Of a stretch of 64,000 nt of DNA, positions 60,128 to 64,000 are shown one piece after another; the stretch's first letter is position 1; each line of letters opens with the position of its first letter. The translations under genes were made by a program, and so were the position numbers. The notes under the pieces are model-generated. The model was not told the origin of the DNA and searched no databases. It saw only the letters and a program-made list of their open reading frames with translations. The stretch is from NCBI RefSeq assembly GCF_001422925.1, contig NZ_LMNI01000001.1, forward strand, positions 304,087 to 368,086, in the 5' to 3' direction. This DNA comes from Microbacterium sp. Leaf288. GTDB taxonomy: Bacteria > Actinomycetota > Actinomycetes > Actinomycetales > Microbacteriaceae.

Positions 60128-60393
60128 CAGCGGTCCTGGTCCCTTCTCGCCACGAACCGGGCGATCGAGATCGATCCGAACACGCCGACGGCGGCGATGA
60201 TGAGCAGCACCGGGAGCGTGCGCGTGTGGTGGTTGATCGCCATCTCGGCACCGAGCACGCACATCACGAGCGTGAGGAGAACATCGGATGCCACGGCTCG
60301 GTCGAGGATCGACGGTCCGATGACGATGCGCCACAGCGTGAGCAGCGCCGCGACCGCGAAGATCACGTAGATCACGAGCAGCAGGATGTTCAT
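60127..60393 (-). CDS. mrpF: Mrp antiporter subunit F
   Basis: This 88-residue subunit has three helices: LLLVIYVIFAVAALLTLWRIVIGPSILDRAVASDVLL, LVMCVLGAEMAINHHT and PVLLIIAAVGVFGSISIARFVAR. GPSILDRAVASD is the conserved MrpF motif. The start overlaps the mrpE stop by 4 bp (ATGA). Confidence 0.93.
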   Translation of the reverse strand: MNILLLVIYVIFAVAALLTLWRIVIGPSILDRAVASDVLLTLVMCVLGAEMAINHHTRTLPVLLIIAAVGVFGSISIARFVARRDQDR

Positions 60394-60989
60394 CGGGCAC
60401 CTCCTCGATCCACCGTGCCGTGGGGCGCGGCGTCGCGCATCGCCTGCAGCTGCGCGTGCGAGCCCACGGCGCGCACGATGCGCTCCTCCCAGTGGTGCAC
60501 GCTCGCGCGCTGCTTCTCGACGTCGGCGTCGTCGCGCACGCCGATGACGTGCAGGTACAGTATGCGCCGGTCGCGATCGGTGTCGACGATGAGGGATCCC
60601 GGAATGAGGGATGCTGTGACCGCGGTGTGCGTCATGATCAGGTCGTCGTCGGTGACCAGCTGAGCGGCGATGATCGCGGCCCCGGGCCGGCGGCGGAAGT
60701 CGAGCACCTGCCATGCCACCGTGAGGGAGCCCTGCACCACCGCGAGGAGGAACTCGACGACGAAGACGAGGCCCCACCACAGGTTCACGCGACCCGACAG
60801 CTCCACCGGCGGCAGGCGGAAGACGCGCGTCACGACGAGCGCCGCAGCGAGTCCGGTGAGGAATGCGAGCCACGTGAACTGGCCCCACAGCAGCATCCAC
60901 AGGGCGATGAGCCACACGAAGAAGGGCAGCTGCCGCCACGCGGTCGCGAATCCGCGACGAAGCCGGCTCTGGGGCAGGTCGGGGCTCAC
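60390..60989 (-). CDS. mrpE: Mrp antiporter subunit E
   Basis: This 199-residue subunit has N-terminal helices near residues 20-60 (FFVWLIALWMLLWGQFTWLAFLTGLAAALVVTRVF) and the conserved C-terminal block AIIAAQLVTDDDLIMTHTAVTASLIPGSLIVDTDRDRRILYLHVIGV, which lies on the cytoplasmic face in known Mrp complexes. It overlaps both neighbours by 4 bp. Confidence 0.92.
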   Translation of the reverse strand: MSPDLPQSRLRRGFATAWRQLPFFVWLIALWMLLWGQFTWLAFLTGLAAALVVTRVFRLPPVELSGRVNLWWGLVFVVEFLLAVVQGSLTVAWQVLDFRRRPGAAIIAAQLVTDDDLIMTHTAVTASLIPGSLIVDTDRDRRILYLHVIGVRDDADVEKQRASVHHWEERIVRAVGSHAQLQAMRDAAPHGTVDRGGAR

Positions 60990-62569
60990 GGCGCCTTCTC
61001 CGTTCCCGCGGCGTCGTCTTCGAGCTGCGTCAGCGAGACCGGCTGCAGCAGCGCCTCGCCGATGCGCGTGCAGACGTCGTACAGCGGCCCGGCGAAGATG
61101 GTGAGCGCGACCGTGATGGCCACCATGCCGGTGGTCGCCGCGGTCATGATCTTCGGGATGACGCGACGCTCGGTCTCGATGCCGGCCGCAGGCGCCGAGC
61201 CCAGGTACGAGATGCGGGCCTCGGTCTCGGCCGAGTCCTCGTCCTCACGCCAGAACGAGAGGTTCCACGCCCGCATGAGTGCGTAGAGGGTGAGGAGGCT
61301 GGTGAGGATGCCGCCCACCATCAGCACCATCATGATCGGCGTGCCGACCTGCGCGGCGGCGTCGAACAGGGCGAACTTGCCGATGAAGCCCGAGAACGGT
61401 GGCAGACCCCCCAGGTTGATCGCGGGGATGAAGTACAGCACCGCGATCACGGGGGCCGCCTTCATGAGGCCCTTGACCCGCAGGATCGAGGTCGAGCCCG
61501 CGCGGCGCTCGACGAGGCCGACGGCGAGGAACAGGGTCGTCTGCACCACGATGTGGTGGACCATGTAGTAGATCGTCGCGCCGATCGCGGCGGGCGTCGC
61601 GATCGCGAGCCCGAAGATCATGTAGCCGATGTGGCTCACGAGCGTGAACGACAGGATCCGTTTCAGCTCGGCCTGGGCGACGGCGCCGAGCACCCCCACG
61701 ATCATGGTCGCCAGCGCCACCCACATCAGCAGCTGGTTCACGTCGTTGTCGAGGAACAGCTCGGTCTCGGTGCGGATGATCGCGTAGACGCCGACCTTGG
61801 TCAGCAATCCGGCGAACACCGCGGTGACGGGCGCCGGAGCGGTCGGGTACGAGTCGGGCAGCCAGAACGACAGCGGGAAGACGGCCGCCTTGATGCTGAA
61901 CGCGAGCAGCAGCATGAGGTGCAGGATGAGCTGCGTCTCCTGCGGCAGCTCGCCCATGCGCTCGGAGATCTGCACCATGTTCACCGTGCCCAGGGCACCG
62001 TAGATCATGGCGATCGCGGCGAGGAAGAGGATCGACGAGACCAGCGACACGACGATGTAGACGACGCCGGTGCGGATGCGCGACTCGGTCGAGCCGAGCG
62101 TGATGAGCACGTACGAGGCGACCAGCAGGATCTCGAAGCCGACGTAGAGGTTGAAGAGGTCGCCGGCGATGAACGCGTTGAAGATGCCCGCACCGAGGAT
62201 CAGGTACGACGGGTGGAAGATCGAGACCGGCGTGTCGTCGTCGCCGTCGGCGGCTCCCTGACCGACGGAGAACAGGAGGACCGCGAGCAGCACGATGCTC
62301 GACACCACCACGAGGAGGGCCGCGAGCCGGTCGACGTAGAGCACGATGCCGAACGGGATCGGCCACCCCCCGACCGACACCGCGATCGGCTGGTCGCCGG
62401 TGTCGACGACGTACAGGAGGATCGCCGCGATGACGGTGACGGCGCTCAGGGTGACGACCGACACCACGACCTGGGTCTTGCGGTGCCGGCCTGCGATGAG
62501 CGCGATGGCGGCGCCGAGCAGGGGCAGCGTGACGAGCAGCGGGACGAGGGCGGGCGCGATCTGGATCAT
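60986..62569 (-). CDS. mrpD: Mrp antiporter subunit D
   Basis: This 527-residue subunit has about 14 helices and belongs to the proton-translocating family shared with NuoM and NuoN of complex I. Visible blocks are FNLYVGFEILLVASYVLITLGSTE, MLLLAFSIKAAVFPLSFWLPDSYPTAPAPVTAVFAGLLTKVGVYAIIR with the essential Lys residues, and LSFTLVSHIGYMIFGLA with the histidine. The C-terminus is acidic. It overlaps mrpC (ATGA) and mrpE. Confidence 0.95.
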   Translation of the reverse strand: MIQIAPALVPLLVTLPLLGAAIALIAGRHRKTQVVVSVVTLSAVTVIAAILLYVVDTGDQPIAVSVGGWPIPFGIVLYVDRLAALLVVVSSIVLLAVLLFSVGQGAADGDDDTPVSIFHPSYLILGAGIFNAFIAGDLFNLYVGFEILLVASYVLITLGSTESRIRTGVVYIVVSLVSSILFLAAIAMIYGALGTVNMVQISERMGELPQETQLILHLMLLLAFSIKAAVFPLSFWLPDSYPTAPAPVTAVFAGLLTKVGVYAIIRTETELFLDNDVNQLLMWVALATMIVGVLGAVAQAELKRILSFTLVSHIGYMIFGLAIATPAAIGATIYYMVHHIVVQTTLFLAVGLVERRAGSTSILRVKGLMKAAPVIAVLYFIPAINLGGLPPFSGFIGKFALFDAAAQVGTPIMMVLMVGGILTSLLTLYALMRAWNLSFWREDEDSAETEARISYLGSAPAAGIETERRVIPKIMTAATTGMVAITVALTIFAGPLYDVCTRIGEALLQPVSLTQLEDDAAGTEKAP

Positions 62570-63111
62570 GCGTCGTCACCCCGATCCTGCGGATCCGGGG
62601 AGGGGCGGTCCACCGGGGCGTCATCGCGGAGGCCCGCGAAGTCGCGCGCGCCGAGGATCGTGATCGGCGCGGTGTCGGTCCCGACGAAGTCGGTGGTCGC
62701 GTCGTCGTCGGCGTCCTCGATCTCGGTCTCCTCGTCCATCGTCTCCTCGGCCTCGGCGGCGCGCTCGCGCACTTCGAGGTCGGCCTCGTCGTCCGCCACG
62801 GTGTCGGCCTGGCCGAGCTGCCACGACCGGTAGATGAGGGCCAGGAGGAACGCCGAGACGGCGAAGGTGATGACGATGGCGGTGAGCGTGAGCGCCTGCG
62901 GGAGCGGGTCCGACATCTCGTCGACGGGTGCCGAGCCGAAGAACGGCGCGACGCCCGGGGCTCCCATGACGATGAGCAGCAGCAGGTTCGTCGCGTTGCC
63001 GAGCAGCAGGAACCCGATGAGCACGCGCGTGAGGCTGCGCTCGAGCATGGCGTACACGCCGCAGGCGTAGAGCACCGCCATCACGATGATGAGGACGAGC
63101 GAGGCGTTCAC
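62566..63111 (-). CDS. mrpC: Mrp antiporter subunit C
   Basis: This 181-residue subunit has three helices (about 1-22, 28-50 and 72-96), homologous to NuoK: LIIVMAVLYACGVYAMLERSLTRVLIGFLLLGNATNLLLLI and DPLPQALTLTAIVITFAVSAFLLALIYR. After the helices it carries an acidic tail (DDEADLEVRERAAEAEETMDEETEIEDADDDA) making it longer than the usual 110-150 residues. GTG 63111 overlaps the stop of the mrpA/B gene. Confidence 0.92.
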   Translation of the reverse strand: MNASLVLIIVMAVLYACGVYAMLERSLTRVLIGFLLLGNATNLLLLIVMGAPGVAPFFGSAPVDEMSDPLPQALTLTAIVITFAVSAFLLALIYRSWQLGQADTVADDEADLEVRERAAEAEETMDEETEIEDADDDATTDFVGTDTAPITILGARDFAGLRDDAPVDRPSPDPQDRGDDA

Positions 63112-64000
63112 GGCACGCTCACCCCCTGCTCGCGCGCTTCCTGCGCCTGGCGGTCGACCTCGGCGCCGAGGCTGCGCAGCACGTCGAGCACGAGCCCGAT
63201 GACCACGAGGTAGACGCCGATGTCGAACAGCGTCGAGGTGACGAACTCCACGTGGCCGAGCATCGGCACGTCCCACTCCCAGAAGTAGCTCGTGAGCGGC
63301 TGGTCGCCGAAGAACACGGGCACGATCGCGCACGCGACGGCGATGGTCATGCCCGTGCCCAGCAGGCGTCCGGCGTCGGTCGGTGCAGCGGCGCCGAGCT
63401 CATAGCGGCCGCCCGCGATGTAGCGCATGACGAGTGCCATGCCCGCGACGAGGCCGCCGGCGAACCCGCCGCCGGGCAGGTTGTGACCCGCGAAGAGCAG
63501 GTACAGCGACACGATGATGATCGTGTGGAAGAGGATCCGCACGATCACCTCCAGCATGATCGAGCGGTTCTCGGGCCGTACGCGCTGGCCGCCGACGAGC
63601 CACGCCATGCGCCCGCTGCCACGCTCGTCGCCGCGCTGGCGGAGGCCGTCGGAAGTCTCGACGAGGGGCCGACGGGCACGCGTGGCTCCGGTGGGCAGCG
63701 ACGAGATCGCCCGCGACAGCGTGTCGGCGCGGTGGGTGACGAAGACGAGGGATGCCACACCCGTCGCCGCGAGGATCAGCACCGACAGCTCGCCCATGGT
63801 GTCCCAGCCGCGCAGGTCGACGAGGGCGACGTTCACCACGTTCTTGCCATGCCCCAGCTCGTAGGCGAGGTCGGGGAACGCGTCCGAGATCGGCTTCTCG
63901 ACGCGGGCACTGGTGGCCACGATCGCGACGAGCGCCATCGTGATGCCGACCGCCGCACCCAGCACCGCGCGCGCGACCGGCCACACCGACGCGTTGTGCT
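63108..64000 (-). CDS. mrpA: Mrp antiporter subunit A with C-terminal MrpB, partial
   Basis: Only the last 297 residues are inside the window; the gene continues beyond its right edge. The visible part begins with a region typical of the MrpA end (VEKPISDAFPDLAYELGHGKNVVNVALVDLRGWDTMGELSVLILAATGVASLVF) and then an MrpB domain with SIMLEVIVRILFHTIIIVSLYLLFAGHNLPGGGFAGGLVAGMALVMRYIAGGRYELG. A fused A-B subunit is usual in actinobacteria. It is the most upstream gene seen of the operon. Confidence 0.92.
   Translation of the reverse strand, partial: HNASVWPVARAVLGAAVGITMALVAIVATSARVEKPISDAFPDLAYELGHGKNVVNVALVDLRGWDTMGELSVLILAATGVASLVFVTHRADTLSRAISSLPTGATRARRPLVETSDGLRQRGDERGSGRMAWLVGGQRVRPENRSIMLEVIVRILFHTIIIVSLYLLFAGHNLPGGGFAGGLVAGMALVMRYIAGGRYELGAAAPTDAGRLLGTGMTIAVACAIVPVFFGDQPLTSYFWEWDVPMLGHVEFVTSTLFDIGVYLVVIGLVLDVLRSLGAEVDRQAQEAREQGVSVP

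Overview
The window is high-GC actinobacterial DNA, most likely Microbacteriaceae and probably Microbacterium. This rests on the G+C-rich third codon positions, the GTG/TTG starts, repeated ATGA/GTGA start-stop overlaps, an MrpA whose C-terminus is fused to MrpB, DUF222-HNH and CGNR proteins, and many genes with a TANNNT -10 box 6-7 bp before the start codon (leaderless transcripts). A parS-like site at 1696-1711 hints that the window lies in the origin-proximal part of the chromosome. I saw no rRNA, tRNA, CRISPR array, integrase or transposase.

Layout. 0-6.2 kb: ABC exporter pair, chorismate mutase, AI-2E-family permease, beta-propeller lactonase and purA. 6.3-21.3 kb: a long co-directional block with two luciferase-like monooxygenases (LLM), an FAD/NAD(P)-binding protein, a complete peptide-type ABC importer, an M20 amidohydrolase, a DUF1684 protein, another LLM enzyme and an MFS exporter. 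21.3-26.8 kb: BBE-type flavoprotein, PhzF-like protein, a small membrane protein, an alpha/beta hydrolase, DUF1990 and a D-Ala-D-Ala carboxypeptidase. 26.9-34.8 kb: an amino-acid-type ABC importer followed by an LLM-GNAT-GNAT fusion protein, divergent from a second LLM pair paralogous to the first. 34.8-41.1 kb: SRPBCC, DUF222-HNH and NlpC/P60-like proteins, then GNAT overlapping a cysteine synthase/CBS-domain protein, a rhodanese and a second M20 enzyme. 41.2-50.1 kb: two Pr6Pr membrane proteins and a 2351-residue LPXTG surface protein. 50.3-55.2 kb: argG, then a TetR / ABC-like pseudoenzyme / YhgE-Pip operon with a clear operator. 55.3-59.8 kb: small secreted protein, penicillin-acylase-family Ntn hydrolase, VOC protein and CGNR regulator. 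59.8-64 kb: an mrp antiporter operon cut by the window edge.

The most coherent theme is organosulfur scavenging. LLM monooxygenases, GNAT acetyltransferases, M20 deacylases, an amino-acid importer, a peptide importer, a cysteine synthase and a rhodanese are spread over two loci. This is the enzyme set of the Bacillus subtilis yxe and ytm/ytn operons, which break down S-modified cysteines by N-acetylation, FMN-dependent oxidation and deacetylation. Here one protein fuses the oxidation and acetylation modules. The assignment of substrate is inference.

Non-coding structure is rich. There are several different long inverted repeats between genes, a 38-bp dispersed repeat (two copies, 37/38 identical), a 24-bp tandem array inside a gene, a TCCG microsatellite before the rhodanese gene, and terminator hairpins whose arms begin and end with the abundant word GGATGC/GCATCC.
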